From contig NW_019173937.1 in assembly GCF_001642475.1 (NCBI RefSeq), positions 124,001 through 188,000 on the forward strand: 64,000 nucleotides of DNA. Direction: 5' to 3'. Positions 1 through 10,661 of the stretch are shown here, piece after piece (position 1 is the first letter of the stretch; the number at the start of each line of letters is the position of its first letter). This DNA comes from Fonsecaea monophora. Lineage: Eukaryota; Ascomycota; Eurotiomycetes; Chaetothyriales; Herpotrichiellaceae. Both the position numbers and the translations under genes were made by a program. The notes under the pieces are model-generated. The model saw only the letters and a list, made by a program, of their open reading frames with translations. It did not search any database and had not been told where the DNA came from.

Positions 1-950
1 CGTGCCATTATGACGGCACCGGCGAACAAATGACGGGCTCTGGTTGAAAATCCTTCGCTATGGAACAGAAGGAAGCCGAGGATGATGGCAGCCTGGACAT
101 CCTCCAACTGGCTTGGGGTCGTGCGACGAGAAGACTCTATTACTTCCAGCGTGGTGTTGATCCAGAGGGAGGACGCTTGGGCCACGTCAGAGGCCGAAAA
201 CGACGGCTCGATGTCTCCCAAGAAGTACATGGCAAGGTTGGAAGAACTTGCCAAGATGCTCAGCAAGAGTGCAAGTTCAGAGGGAAGGATAGGGAGACCT
301 TGCTCTAGGTTGGCATAGAGATTTTGCATCATGTTGCGGACAGTCGGCACGTGGACGACATGTTGGAGATCGTCGATATGTTGGAAATAGTGGTCCAGCA
401 AAAGCGATGCTTCAGCCCTCGGGGGAAGACAAAGACAGTTCGAGGTTGACTGGGAATGGAACGTTTTAGCGGCTTCGAGGGATATTTGGCGTATGGACAC
501 CATGCGGATGTCATGGCCTCGTGGTAATACCCATGGTACGGGCCCAACACCAGTCCCTTCTAAGTTTTGAACTGCTTGTTCGTATTCCGAGGCCGGTGAA
601 AGGCAGGCAACGCTCGGAGAGGGAATCGTTCTCGAAAGAGCCACAGACGATGATATTTCAGGGCCGGTGCCTGTCGTCTCCTTGATGGGTGTTCTTCCAA
701 TGACAATGTCCTCGAGTCGTTTCAACCGCGCAAGAACAGACTGGTCATCCGGATCGTCCACCAGCGCGGGTGGTCGGCGGCCAGGTGACACGAATTTACC
801 ATCGCAGGCAAGCCCTCTTGATGCACAGTTCGAACATGGGTGCTGCCTGTTGCATTTCAGCTTTTTCGATCTGCAGAACTGGCAAGATATGGGTTCTTGC
901 CGAGGCCTCTTCGAGGGATTTGAAGGCACAGGTGCACCCGAAGAGAACAT
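1..950 (-). CDS. Zn2Cys6 transcription factor, 3' part beyond window
   Basis: Fungal binuclear zinc cluster regulator, expected to act in the nucleus. The frame is open from the ATG at 950 down to base 1, and a stop lies just upstream of that ATG. About 20 residues in, a complete cluster of the form CX2CX6CX5CX2CX6C is seen (CQFC, KLKC, PCSNC), followed by a basic stretch (PGRRPP) and a linker with LARLKRLEDIVIG, a likely short coiled coil. From about residue 175 the start of the fungal transcription factor domain appears (LLLDHYFQHIDDL, HVPTVRNMMQ, LLLSILASSSNLAMYF). The C-terminal part is outside the window. It is divergent from the MFS transporter at 1571, which it may regulate (inference). 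No intron is needed in the visible part. Confidence 0.88.
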   Translation of the reverse strand, partial: MFSSGAPVPSNPSKRPRQEPISCQFCRSKKLKCNRQHPCSNCASRGLACDGKFVSPGRRPPALVDDPDDQSVLARLKRLEDIVIGRTPIKETTGTGPEISSSVALSRTIPSPSVACLSPASEYEQAVQNLEGTGVGPVPWVLPRGHDIRMVSIRQISLEAAKTFHSQSTSNCLCLPPRAEASLLLDHYFQHIDDLQHVVHVPTVRNMMQNLYANLEQGLPILPSELALLLSILASSSNLAMYFLGDIEPSFSASDVAQASSLWINTTLEVIESSRRTTPSQLEDVQAAIILGFLLFHSEGFSTRARHLFAGAVIMA

Positions 951-1570
951 TCTTCCTGTCTGCGTCTGCGAGGCTTGACAGGACGGTCAACAGACAGGAT
1001 GACCTTATACCGCGGACATTCCAGGGGCCATCTATGGAATACCTGGCTAAATGCGGGATGAATATTGCGTTATTGATGAAGTCTCAGGACAATCTAGTTG
1101 CAAATTTCTGCCCACTGCATCATGAAGAAGGTGAGGGAGGTTCGAATTTGGCCATGCCGAAAGGGAACGTCTGTGCTAGCTGCACTCCTTGCTTCTATTG
1201 GTCAAAACGTGAGAGTCATGTGCCACTTTCAGGGTATCAGCCAATAGAAATCGACGTGGAAGCTGATAGCGCTGCACTAGGAAACTCCGTGGAAGGTCCG
1301 GATCCACTACGGCCACTCTAGATACATCAAATTCTCGTGCGTTGTGTCCATCCCTTCAGCCACAGGTTGCAACAAATTGTCTTGTACTCGACAATTTAGC
1401 ACTATGCTACGTCCCACTGTTCCAACCGAGAGACACAATGTATTGGATACCCAGATCCATGGACTCTCCATCTTGCTCAAGATTGAAGACCCTGATAAAA
1501 GGCCGTGTTCTCTTTCAAGTCGCCGACGGGGATTTTCGATCCTGCGAACCGCCTCTTTGACTCTTCCAAC
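951..1570. promoter_or_regulatory. Shared divergent promoter region, regulator and MCT-type transporter
   Basis: This 620-base stretch separates two start codons pointing away from each other. No convincing coding region is seen; the overlapping short frames lack family features. It must hold the promoters and 5' leaders of both genes. I saw no clear CGG dyad in it. Confidence 0.5.
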
Positions 1571-3095
1571 ATGGCACAAGACTTGAAACTAAGTATGGCT
1601 TCAGACTCCGAGAAGCTTGAGCCTCGTCAGCCTCAAAATGAGACCCGCGAATTCAAGTTAGTACTCTTCACCGTTCAAATAACGCTCGTTAACATTCCTC
1701 GCACAGTACCAGGTCGGTTCTCACTATCGTTGGCGCGGCCTTGTCAGCCTTCTGCACGGTCGGCTTCCTCAATGCGTTCGGCCTCTTTATAGACTACTAC
1801 CGGAATCATCAATTGGCCGACAAGTCCGAGTTTGACATATCCTGGATTGGATCCTTCTCCACATTTGTGTTCTTCCTCGCCGCAGCTCCAGCAGGCCTTT
1901 TGGTCGATCGCATGGGTCCCACGGTACGTACCATCCAGACAGGTTCGTACACCATCAGATCTGCTCAGCTAATTTGGTATAGATTCTCCTTATCATTGGA
2001 AGCACAGCGACCCTCCTTGCCATGTTCATGATCTCCCTGTGTCATGAGTATTACCAATTCTTCCTCGCACAAGGACTTCTCCTGGGCATAGGACAGGCCT
2101 TTCTCGTCTGTCCTGTCTTTGCCATGGTTAGCCGTCACTTTAACAAGAACCGCGGACTGGCGACCGGCTTCACGATCGCAGGCTCCTCCTTGGGTGGGGT
2201 TATCTGGCCCATAATGGTGGATCAACTTCTATACAAACACGACATCAGTTTCGGTTGGACCATCCGCATCATTGCTTTCACGATGCTTCCGCTCGTGGCA
2301 GTTACCTGCATCACTGTCCGGTCACCAGCATCGGAAAAGACCTCGAGCGAAGAGAATGTCCCAGCCGCGCAGGAAAAGCAATCAAAGAAAACAGACTTGT
2401 CGATTCTCAAGAGTCGCGTGTTTCTCACATTTTGTCTTGGGATTGGGATATACTACCTGGGAATGTTCTCCCCTTTCTTCTTCGTGACAACCTACGCCGT
2501 CAGCCTCGGTCTATCCACCAGTTTCGCCTTCTACCTGGTTTCCATCCTCAATGCTGCCTCATTTTTCGGGAGAATTTCGGCTGGTTGGGCCGCTGACAAG
2601 TATGGACATTTCAACATGTGCTCACTAGCGGCGATGACATCTGCAGTGGTTGCATATTGCTGGACGGCTACCCAGTCGTCGGCAGGTCTTGTGGTGTGGA
2701 GCTTGGCTTATGGGTTCTGTTCTGGTGTAAGTTGGTCTTGCCTGAATGAGACGTCAAGTGTTACTAACAACTATGCTACCCCAGTCCATCCTGAGTCTCC
2801 AGGTGTCGTGTGGAACGAAGCTGGCCGCGCCCGAGGCCTATGGTACTGCTGTTGGGATGATTATGGGAATTGTCTCCTTGACGTAAGTTTGGTGTCTTTA
2901 TGCGTTCCCTCCAGGATTCGACAGCTGACGTTCCCTATCACCAGCGGACTCTTCGGCTCCCCCATCAGTGGCCAATTGATCAAGTCCGGTTACCTTTCCC
3001 TTTCAATGTATGCTGGAAGTGCACTAGTGGTTGGGGGCATATTTATTTGTCTTGCACGACTTCAGATCTCGCGGAAGCTGTTGGCTATTGTCTGA
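1571..3095 (+). CDS. MFS transporter, monocarboxylate permease-like
   Basis: Plasma-membrane transporter of the major facilitator superfamily, closest in style to fungal monocarboxylate porters (MCH type); the substrate is unknown. Five exons: 1571-1656, 1707-1923, 1983-2726, 2785-2882 and 2945-3095, giving 431 residues. Introns are 50-62 nt with GTTAGT, GTACGT and GTAAGT donors; the third has a TTACTAAC branch. A hydrophilic N-terminus of about 30 residues precedes membrane segments such as VLTIVGAALSAFCTVGF and FSTFVFFLAAAPAGLLVDRMG, the last carrying the family's loop 2-3 motif in weak form. A charged central loop (about residues 205-235) splits two six-helix halves. The second half has FFGRISAGWAADKYG, and PEAYGTAVGM precedes the last helices. 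Its position next to a divergent Zn2Cys6 gene suggests specific induction (inference). Confidence 0.88.
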
Positions 3096-3611
3096 GTGTT
3101 GTAAACCGTGCTAATCCGGGTTGAGTGTTCAAAGATTTCTCGGTGGTATAGAAATGAACGGTGTGGTGGAGTGTACGAGAGATATTAGAAATGTATTATA
3201 GCTTAGATGAGTATACTTCTCGCCTCAGAGATAGAAATACGCCCACAATTGATCGCCTTGGAATCCGACCAGGGACAAGGGATGAAAGTGAAGGCAAGGC
3301 TGTGCTTGACCAATTTAGGTTAGTAGATTCTCCAATAAAACCAGCAGGACCTAGACAGCAGGCTGGATGCGACTCGCAAGCCTCACTTGTCTTCAACCAT
3401 CTTGACCATGCACACCGCGCAGTAGGCGTTCAAAATACAAGAGTCGGACTACACGCCCTTATTGCATTAGACGCATCCTTCTTGAACCTCATTCTGCTTT
3501 GACACTCAACATTATACCAAACCTGCTCTCGTCACCAAAGGTATTCCTGGAGCGTTTGGAAGTCTCCAAATACTCGCCATTGCCCTTCGCGCCTCTAGAG
3601 GCAGAGCAAAG
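3096..3611. other. Intergenic, no gene seen
   Basis: This holds the 3' end of the transporter gene and the upstream region of RPN12. Short open frames here have no recognisable features. Confidence 0.4.
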
Positions 3612-4500
3612 ATGCCCGCAGCCATGTCCTCACAATCGCCCTCCCTCGACTCGATCCTGCACACTCTCCAACAATCTCTGAGCCACAACGACCCGTCTCA
3701 AGCGCAGTCACAGTTACAAAAGGCAAAACTTGCCCTCCTCCAACAGAATGCCTTGATTCCCTCTCCTCAAACCCCCTCACAGACACTAGCAACTGCTCGT
3801 TCGATATTGGAGGCCGGCGCCCTTCTCTCCATTCGATCAAGAGACCCCGAGTCGTTCGTGAGGTATTACTCACAGCTACAGCCCTTCTACGATTTCCCGG
3901 GCCTGCAACAGACGCCTTCCAGGGATCGATCGAAACTCACGGGACTGTACCTGCTTCTGTTACTCAGCCAAGGTGATTATGCGGGATTCCACACCCTCCT
4001 GGAGTCCCTGATTGTCGCGGAAGGGGCAAATGGGTCTTCCAGCGTCGAGGCCGACCCATACATCAAATACCCTATGGAGGTGGAGAGGAGTCTTATGGAA
4101 GGTAGCTACGACCAGGTCTGGCGAAAGACAAATGGGCGAGACGTGCCAGGTGAAGAGTTTGGCTTGTTCTCCGACGTATGGACAACCACCTTCCTGCGCT
4201 GTTTTTAGAAAAGTTTGCTGACGTGAACACTAGATCCTCATCAACACCATCCGCGTCGAAATCGCTTCCTGCGCCGCGCGCTCCTATCCGTCCCTTCCCA
4301 TTGCCTCGGCGAAAAACCTCCTCTTCTTAGAGTCCGAAGGCGCTGTCATGGAATTTGCCCGGGAGCAGGGTTGGAGTTTGGAAGAAGGGAGGATATATTT
4401 CCCAGGACTGGAGGCGGCGAAGAAGCTGGAGGACGGAGACGAGAAGGAGGTGATCAGCCACATGGTCGAGTATGCCAGAGAACTGGAGAGCATTGTTTGA
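3612..4500 (+). CDS. rpn12: 26S proteasome regulatory subunit Rpn12
   Basis: Non-ATPase lid subunit of the 26S proteasome (PSMD8 in animals), needed for late lid assembly. Two exons, 3612-4175 and 4234-4500, joined over a 58 nt GTATGG-CTAG intron, give 276 residues, the usual family size. The N-terminal helical part (SQAQSQLQKAKLALLQ, ILEAGALLSIRSRDPESF) leads into the CSN8/PSMD8/eIF3k domain with FVRYYSQLQPFYDF, the repeat-like LYLLLLLSQGDYAGFHTLLE and IKYPMEVERSLMEGSYDQVW. The second exon supplies the winged-helix part (IRVEIASCAARSYPSLPI) and ends in a helix closing with ELESIV, like other Rpn12 proteins. A second in-frame ATG four codons on (MSSQSP) is a possible alternative start. Confidence 0.93.
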
Positions 4501-4822
4501 GATGTGTCTGAGCATGGAGAATTTACAGTTCAAGAGGGATGGTCATTGTACTCATACTCAACAGCGCAGCTTTGCACAGGACCGCAGTATTGGGGGTCCA
4601 TGGACAAAAAGCGCATAGACACGCCCGGCAGGAACATCAGGTCTCTGGCGCATGAGGCTCTGACCTCGCTTTATGCAACTTGTTCCCATTTCTGAGCTCT
4701 TTAACCTTTTTCCAAGCTGTCCCCAGTGTGAGCTTCGCCTAGAGCATTTGGCTCAAGAACATGACAATTATTATTTTTTTGGATTGCTCGGGGGCATCCT
4801 CGACAGAACCCGCCTCCCTGAT
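4501..4822. other. Convergent 3' ends of RPN12 and DPH7
   Basis: The two neighbouring genes point at each other here. The stretch holds their 3' untranslated regions; a T-rich run is near 4772. No gene is seen. Confidence 0.4.
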
Positions 4823-6490
4823 TCACTGGTTCTGGACCTTGAAATCATCCACAAACTTCCACGTGCATATCTTCATGTCGTAGAAGCTAGTACTGACGAT
4901 CGTGTACGCCGGCGCTTCTTCTTTTGCTGGACTGACACCTTCTCGCACGGGTTCTTTGCCCTCGTGGAGTTGAGCACGTGGGTTGTCCCTTTCGGTGCTT
5001 CCGTTGTCGAGCCGCGCGTCGCAGCAGTAGACCATGCTTTCGTGGCCGGCCCGGCAGACCGTCACTGGGGTGATTGTCCATGTGCCGTCGGGGGGGGATG
5101 AGCCGGATGAGCCCGCTGTGTGCGTGACGCGGAGGATGGCGGCGCCGGCGTGCATCAAGGATGCGAGGATGAGCGTGTGGTGCTGCGGGGCGGTGTCCTG
5201 GCCTCGGTCCCTCGGCGTGGTCGAGTACTCGTCGAGGACCTTGAGTCGCCACACGCCGCCGTCGAGCCTCAGGTCCGTCTTGAAGCTGGCGCGGTGGGTC
5301 TTGATGTCGAGTTCGAAGACGCGGACGAACTCGTCGTAGCTGCCGGTGAGGAGCGGGACGATGTCTTTTCTGTCACCGCCGTCGCCGTTCTTGCCGTTGT
5401 AGACGGTGGTGGGCGAGAGGGGGAGTATTGCCACCACTCCTGCGGTATGGGTGCGGCGGTCTTTCCAGAGGGGCGTGGCGTCAGGGCACAGAGTGTCGCA
5501 GGAGGATAGGGATGGTGAGTCCGATGTCGAAGGATAGACGGAGGTGGCGTTGGCTGGCAGGGAGACTGAAGAGGCGATCAGAGCACTGTCGTCACCGCCA
5601 CTGAGGATCACTCGAGAAGGTTTACTTCTGCTGTCATGTCCTGCTGTCCCACCCAAATCGACGGCTGCGACGGTCCAAGCTTCCAGCTCGTGAGTGTGGA
5701 CGACCTCGTTCGAGCGGGGCGTCAGCAGTTGAAGGGGTCGATCCAATCTCTCGTCGAAGAGGTCTTTGACCGCCGGGAGGGAGAGCGTCACGACTCTCGT
5801 CTGACCAAAACTCGTCGTCGCCACGAAGCCCACGTCAATCACGTCGCTGATCCCGACCACCCCGTGCGTGCGCGTCTCTGGGAACCAAGTAAATTGCGTG
5901 ACCAGCGGTACTAGGCCGTGTTCATCGTTTTCCGCCACCCGGACAGATCCCAGGGAGAGTAGCTTGCCAACGATGCGCCGTCCGAGCACGTCGCCGTAGA
6001 CGACGAATCGGAAGAAATGGACCGCAGCATTGCTCGTGGCGACTCCCAGGAGCGTGTCGTCGTTGGGGTGGAAATGGATATCCAACACGGCGCAGGGGAA
6101 ATCCACCCTGTCCAACAAGGGTCGCCGCATGCCCGCGTATTTGGGCTTGAATGTCGACATGACGGTCATGACCTGGAGAGACCCGCGTCGTGTCTGCCCC
6201 GTGTAGTCGCATGGTTCGTCCTTCTTGAGCAGCGAGTACGTCCCGATGATCATATATTCCGGGTGGGACGGGCATATGGCGACAGTGTCGACTTCTTGGT
6301 CCGCCGTGCGTGAGGTGTATTCCATCCCTTCAGAGACGCCGGCCATCTTGACGAGGGATAGTGGGGATGTTCTAGGAGGGACGATGCCGCCAGCGGCCGC
6401 GACCTGGGCGGCTTGTTCTGCGCGGTAGCTTCTGATGTTGGCTTTCACCATGTTCATGAGTTCGCTGAGGGAGGGTTTGGGGAGATTCAT
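4823..6490 (-). CDS. dph7: Diphthine methyltransferase (DPH7, WD-repeat)
   Basis: WD-repeat methylesterase of diphthamide biosynthesis: it removes the methyl ester from methylated diphthine on EF-2 so that the final amidation can occur (Rrt2 in yeast, WDR85 in animals). One uninterrupted frame of 555 residues starts with MNLPKPSLSELMNMVKANI. Family marks are DTVAICPSHPEYMIIGTY near residue 70, VLDIHFHPNDDTLLGVAT near 135, TGSYDEFVRVFELD near 383, GGVWRLKVL near 410, LILASLMHAGAAILRV, HESMVYCCD and the closing STSFYDMKICTWKF. It is longer than yeast Rrt2 because of polar insertions around residues 310-340 and in the C-terminal third. Base composition is GC-rich, which creates several long antisense frames that I treat as shadows. 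It converges on RPN12. Confidence 0.88.
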   Translation of the reverse strand: MNLPKPSLSELMNMVKANIRSYRAEQAAQVAAAGGIVPPRTSPLSLVKMAGVSEGMEYTSRTADQEVDTVAICPSHPEYMIIGTYSLLKKDEPCDYTGQTRRGSLQVMTVMSTFKPKYAGMRRPLLDRVDFPCAVLDIHFHPNDDTLLGVATSNAAVHFFRFVVYGDVLGRRIVGKLLSLGSVRVAENDEHGLVPLVTQFTWFPETRTHGVVGISDVIDVGFVATTSFGQTRVVTLSLPAVKDLFDERLDRPLQLLTPRSNEVVHTHELEAWTVAAVDLGGTAGHDSRSKPSRVILSGGDDSALIASSVSLPANATSVYPSTSDSPSLSSCDTLCPDATPLWKDRRTHTAGVVAILPLSPTTVYNGKNGDGGDRKDIVPLLTGSYDEFVRVFELDIKTHRASFKTDLRLDGGVWRLKVLDEYSTTPRDRGQDTAPQHHTLILASLMHAGAAILRVTHTAGSSGSSPPDGTWTITPVTVCRAGHESMVYCCDARLDNGSTERDNPRAQLHEGKEPVREGVSPAKEEAPAYTIVSTSFYDMKICTWKFVDDFKVQNQ

Positions 6491-7894
6491 TGCAGCACAA
6501 CCATATGGAGGAAGACTTGTTTATTTTCTTTCCCACACATCCAACAGAGGCCAAACCGGAAAAAGGGAAGAAAAGCACTTGAACGCACTTACTTGCTAAA
6601 TTGATTTCAATCAATGCTCTTCACGGCTAGATATGGGTGAGGTATGTAACGACCCGGTCGCGGATTTAGGGGTGTGAATTAATGTCTGCTGATGGTGTGG
6701 CAGACAGTGAATCTACCACTTGCTTCACGAGGTTGATGTGCTTTGTCGTTCTGCTCTCGCTAGCCTCTTAACACGAAGTCAGTACCTGTCTAACACGACA
6801 AATGGCATTACACTGAGATATAGAACACAGGCAATCTTCCATGCTCAGAATCGTGCTCGTTTCCAAGAATGTGAGGTGGCAGGTGGGGATGGTCGCCAGC
6901 TGGAAATGTTCAGCCTCGTCACATGTCAGGGATCCTGCGCCTTGCACTACCTGATGCTGTGTGGGAGATCAGGGATATCATTGTGAGATAAGAGGTGGTT
7001 GACCATTAAGAAAGAAGAGTGTACACAACATGGAGAAACTGGTGCTCACTACAAATGACTGACAATGAAGGAGAAGTGGTTGTACAACACGAAACAAAAT
7101 AGCTCTATTACTGACTGTGACCTCCCTCGTAATGCTTCGGAGATGGCCTGTTTTAGTAATTGGACCAGTGTATAGAGAACAAATAGGTATTCGGTAAAGT
7201 AAGTGACGTTCATGGCCTCTATCACGCTGTCTCATATACCGCGTTGGAAATATAAAGGTCTACCAAATAGAACAGAAATCATGTTGTGGAACATAGCGTC
7301 CCATGCCCATTTACGAGAATCGCCAACAGCTCGTGCATCTTGCTCCATTTCCATGCCCCTTTCCCATACTCCTTGAGCACTTCCAGGCGCAGAGCGGGAC
7401 ACGACAACGACGTGGCAGCTTGACAGTAAGGCCATCATGGCGCCGCGACCTAGCTGCGAAGGCAGGCATCGCGCTGGGCGCCAGAGGCCGCTTCCACATA
7501 ATATGTATCCGTCATGAAAGTTGTGTCGGGCTCTGCTGGGAGGACAGCGAACCTGGCGCAATACTCATTTGCACTTAGCTGAGGCGGCACGAGACTGGGT
7601 TGCGGTAGCGAGCTCCTCTCTCCTTCGGAGTGAATACTTTTGTTTTGGCCACCATTCTGATCGCAAACTTTTGGAAATCTGTGCTTTACCGTAGGAATCT
7701 CGGCGCCTGCCTACCTCCCGCGCCACGTGACCTGGCGCCGCTTTCGCTCAGGCTGGCTCCGGCCACCAGCGGGTGCTAGTTTGGAAACCCCGTAGGTCGG
7801 GATCACGTGATTGGCGAGGCGCGTAATCAGACACGGTGCCAAAGGCGCACAGTTTGACGTCGTGGATCGACAAACTTGTCAATCATGAATAGGT
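6491..7894. other. Long intergenic region upstream of DPH7 and the F-box gene
   Basis: About 1.4 kb between two divergent start codons. Short frames on both strands show no domain or codon pattern I trust, so no gene is called. The right third has promoter-like content: CACGTGA at 7724-7730 and the palindrome ATCACGTGAT at 7802-7811, about 85 bases before the F-box start codon. Confidence 0.4.
7802..7811. promoter_or_regulatory. Palindromic E-box, ATCACGTGAT
   Basis: A perfect 10-base palindrome with the CACGTG core bound by bHLH factors such as Cbf1/USF types. A second CACGTGA lies 78 bases upstream at 7724. Both precede the F-box gene start; function is inferred only from sequence. Confidence 0.35.
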
Positions 7895-9007
7895 GTGGGT
7901 TCAACAATTATGGAACGCAACCGGCATGAACTTCAGGATCTTGTTGCTCGCTACTCCTATCAGCCAGATGACCTACTGAAAGGCATGATCATACTCCATG
8001 AGCCAGCGGGGCAAACGACTGTTCGACGCGACTCCAGTTCCTCAACCTTTGGCCTCCTTGATCAATTACCCGTCGAGCTCTTGTACTTTCTCCTGGGCTT
8101 TCTGGACCTTCGTTCCATATCACATCTGTCGCAAGTCTCCTTACGGGGCCACGTTGTCGTTCGATCATTTCATATATACCGAGACCTGCTGAAATACGCA
8201 TCTCGTGCCTTGACGGTATTGGGCCGGACCAGATCCATACGCTATCACAGCGCAACAACACTTCACACGGCGCTCTTCTCGCATGATTGCGTCTCTTGCA
8301 GACACTTCGGCACCTTCCTCTTCCTGCCAACCTTCGAGAGTTGTTGCTACGAATGCCTGAGCAAAAATCAGAGTCTTTGGGTGGCTTCTCGAGCCTTGGT
8401 CAAGAAGTGCTTCGACCTTGATGACCATCAAATCAAGAAACTACCTGTACTGCGCAGTCTCCCTGACTTGTACCAGATAGGTACTCAACCAGAGATCTCT
8501 CGCACTCGGCGACTTAACCTCGTCAGCGTCAAGTCCGCCAAAGCGCTTGGACTCAAGGTTCACGGATCAACGGCGAACATGCCGGATTGGGATTCTTTGT
8601 GTCGTCCTTGGGCGCCTTCGACAAAGCATTTGAAGGAATACAATTATCTTCGGTGGCTTCAGGCTGCACCAATGCAACCACTGGACGGTGATCCAGTTAT
8701 ACTACCGAGACAGCCACACACACCAAATGATAACTATTGCGGTATGGCCTCCATCCCGTTTCCGTCAATAGGTCGCGATGGCCAGCATGATAGCGGTTTG
8801 TGGTGTCGTGGCTGCGAATGGGCTTGCGAAAATTTGCTCCACGAGGATGAGCAAGAAATTGAAGCCCCTTTAAGCTACAGCATTCCCCCAGACTGTGACG
8901 TGGAAGACGTTCTACTTGCCCTGGCGCACCGTGCGAGGCCAAAGATAGAGTTTGCCAGCCATATTCAGAACTGCTACGGCGTGAAGAAGCTGGCTGATGA
9001 TGTGTAA
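7895..9007 (+). CDS. F-box domain protein
   Basis: Probable substrate-recognition subunit of an SCF ubiquitin ligase. The 370-residue single-exon protein has an N-terminal leader of about 45 residues, then an F-box around residues 50-90 (LLDQLPVELLYFLLGFLDLR, ISHLSQVS). The centre has paired cysteines (HDCVSCRHFG, ESCCYECLSKN) that look like a small metal-binding knot, and a second CRGCEWACENLL cysteine pair lies near residue 305. The C-terminus (FASHIQNCYGVKKL) resembles the end of many uncharacterised fungal F-box proteins. The target is unknown. The first ATG is used; a second methionine follows five codons later. Confidence 0.75.
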   Translation: MGSTIMERNRHELQDLVARYSYQPDDLLKGMIILHEPAGQTTVRRDSSSSTFGLLDQLPVELLYFLLGFLDLRSISHLSQVSLRGHVVVRSFHIYRDLLKYASRALTVLGRTRSIRYHSATTLHTALFSHDCVSCRHFGTFLFLPTFESCCYECLSKNQSLWVASRALVKKCFDLDDHQIKKLPVLRSLPDLYQIGTQPEISRTRRLNLVSVKSAKALGLKVHGSTANMPDWDSLCRPWAPSTKHLKEYNYLRWLQAAPMQPLDGDPVILPRQPHTPNDNYCGMASIPFPSIGRDGQHDSGLWCRGCEWACENLLHEDEQEIEAPLSYSIPPDCDVEDVLLALAHRARPKIEFASHIQNCYGVKKLADDV

Positions 9008-9373
9008 GAAGTCGCACGTTTGTGAGTTCAAATCAATGCAAGCCACAAAGTGGCTGCAGTGGCATGTGCTCAAAAAGGCTACGGCACGCCCTGAAGCCAG
9101 ACCGGCGGGTAAGTCAGTTGAAACTGGGGCCGTGCGGAATTCCCATAACCAGGCATTTCGACGCCGTTACAGGTCGCACCCAAGACAGGATACGTCGCAT
9201 TCAAAATGAGACTTGAGGATTCGCACCCGTCTTGAGCCAGATATGGACCGATGACCAGGTCAACAATAAAGAAACTCATCGCCGGTCCATCGATCACGAT
9301 CGCCTGCCAAACTCCGCTCACCCCTGATATTCATCCTTTCGAGTCTGTGGCTCCGTCTTGATTCGCAACAATC
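9008..9373. other. Intergenic, no gene seen
   Basis: Region between the F-box gene and the broken kinase-like gene. A GAGTTCAAATC string near 9022 resembles a tRNA B box, but there is no matching A box or cloverleaf. Confidence 0.35.
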
Positions 9374-10167
9374 ATGACGGAAATGAAATTCAATCAACCC
9401 GAAATCGTTCCGAAGTAAAACTCGAGGTCTTGGACCAGGAAATTAGCGATAGAAGGGGGGGGGCTATACCGCGTACAAGCCGGCAACAGAGTCCACTACC
9501 TGACAATTCCTACAACTGTTTTTGATGTTGACACAATGGGCAAGCCATTCCTTCTAATACCTCGGCTTCCCGACTTCCCTGACACAAATTGGACCAGAAT
9601 GACAATTTCCCGGAAAGAAAATGGGACGTTGGCGCATACCATCTCCTTTGAACCTCTTCCAGAGCTCAAATTTACCTTTCACGAAAATCTAGTTGACTGC
9701 CTCTCATATCGAAAGATAAGGCGGCTTCGTCCCGGCGTCGTCGAGGTTCTCTATCGCGGCCGGCCCGCTATGGCGAAGTACTCCTGCTTTGATTGGGACT
9801 TCCACCGAATACAACGCGAGAACTGGGCCCACGATATTCTTCACAATGACCATGACTAGGGCCAAGTATACGTGGCTCCAGGAGTCTTAGGTCGACAGAA
9901 AACGGACGTCCGATCGGACTGTTACTAGAAAAATTTGAAGGAACTTTCGCGTCAATTAAGGACAAGGAAACCTGCGAGAAATCTCTTCGCATCTTACACT
10001 TGGTCCACGGCGATGTCAACAGGTATAATTTCATTGTGGATGCCAAAGACGGTATCGCTCATTTTCCACTGTCGTTCGGACAACAATTCCGCTCACCGGA
10101 GGTAGCAATTACCCAACAGGCACCCATAGTGGTTCCAGGCTTGGCCAAAAGGTTGGGGTGCCCGTGA
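9374..10167 (+). pseudogene. Degraded fungal protein-kinase-like gene
   Basis: Fragments of the common fungal kinase-like (phosphotransferase fold) family are readable in successive frames. From 9466, YRVQAGNRVHYLTIP, GKPFLLIPRLPDFP and FDWDFHRIQRENWAHDIL run in one frame to a TAG at 9857-9859. That frame stays readable past the stop (VAPGVLGRQKTD), then the reading shifts to a second frame at about 9904 with GRPIGLLLEKFEGTFAS and the catalytic-loop sequence HGDVNRYNFIVD, ending at 10167. A G-run at 9456-9464 marks another likely indel upstream (EVKLEVLDQEISDR in another frame). The stretch between EKFEG and HGDVN is shorter than usual, suggesting a deletion. Multiple lesions make a live gene unlikely, though introns could rescue part of it. 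Confidence 0.6.
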
Positions 10168-10661
10168 TAGGACCCATGGCCCTAGATGTGGGCACTATTT
10201 ATTACTCGTCACTCAGGTCGAATGACACCATGTCCAGTCACGTGCAGGGCTTGCTCAGGACATCTCAGGTCAAAGCGGCGAGGCTCAGGATATGCTCAGG
10301 TCCAAAGATGGAAATGGAAAGTACTCACGTCGAGATTCCGACGTCGAATTCCCTGGTTCACGGCTGGAAACATGGCCCCAATTGGGTGCCTCGGAAGACG
10401 AAGTCGATCGCGCAGCGTCTTGTAATGCCCGCATCCCCAAGTCGTCCACGCAAGCGATAGCACTGCTGCTTCTGCTTCATAGACGCAATTCCAATAGTTT
10501 CAGATATGGCTTGACGCCTTGACACAGAAGCACGTGTAGGAGCGAGAAGCCGCCACTTTAGGTTCGCCGTTGCTCACGAAGGCTTCTCTCCCATTCAAGA
10601 CATCATAGTTCATACATTGCATTAGTGATGGGTATCATGTCGAAAGACAACGTGTTTCTTC
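10168..10661. other. Intergenic, no gene seen
   Basis: Lies between the pseudogene end and the 3' end of eIF3i. The plus-strand frames here show no domain features. Confidence 0.35.

Noticed and set aside
5034..5509. Plus-strand frames opposite DPH7
   Set aside because: Low-complexity antisense shadows; the minus strand shows WD-repeat and DPH7 motifs.
9022..9032. GAGTTCAAATC resembling a tRNA internal B box
   Set aside because: No A box at the right distance and no cloverleaf can be drawn.
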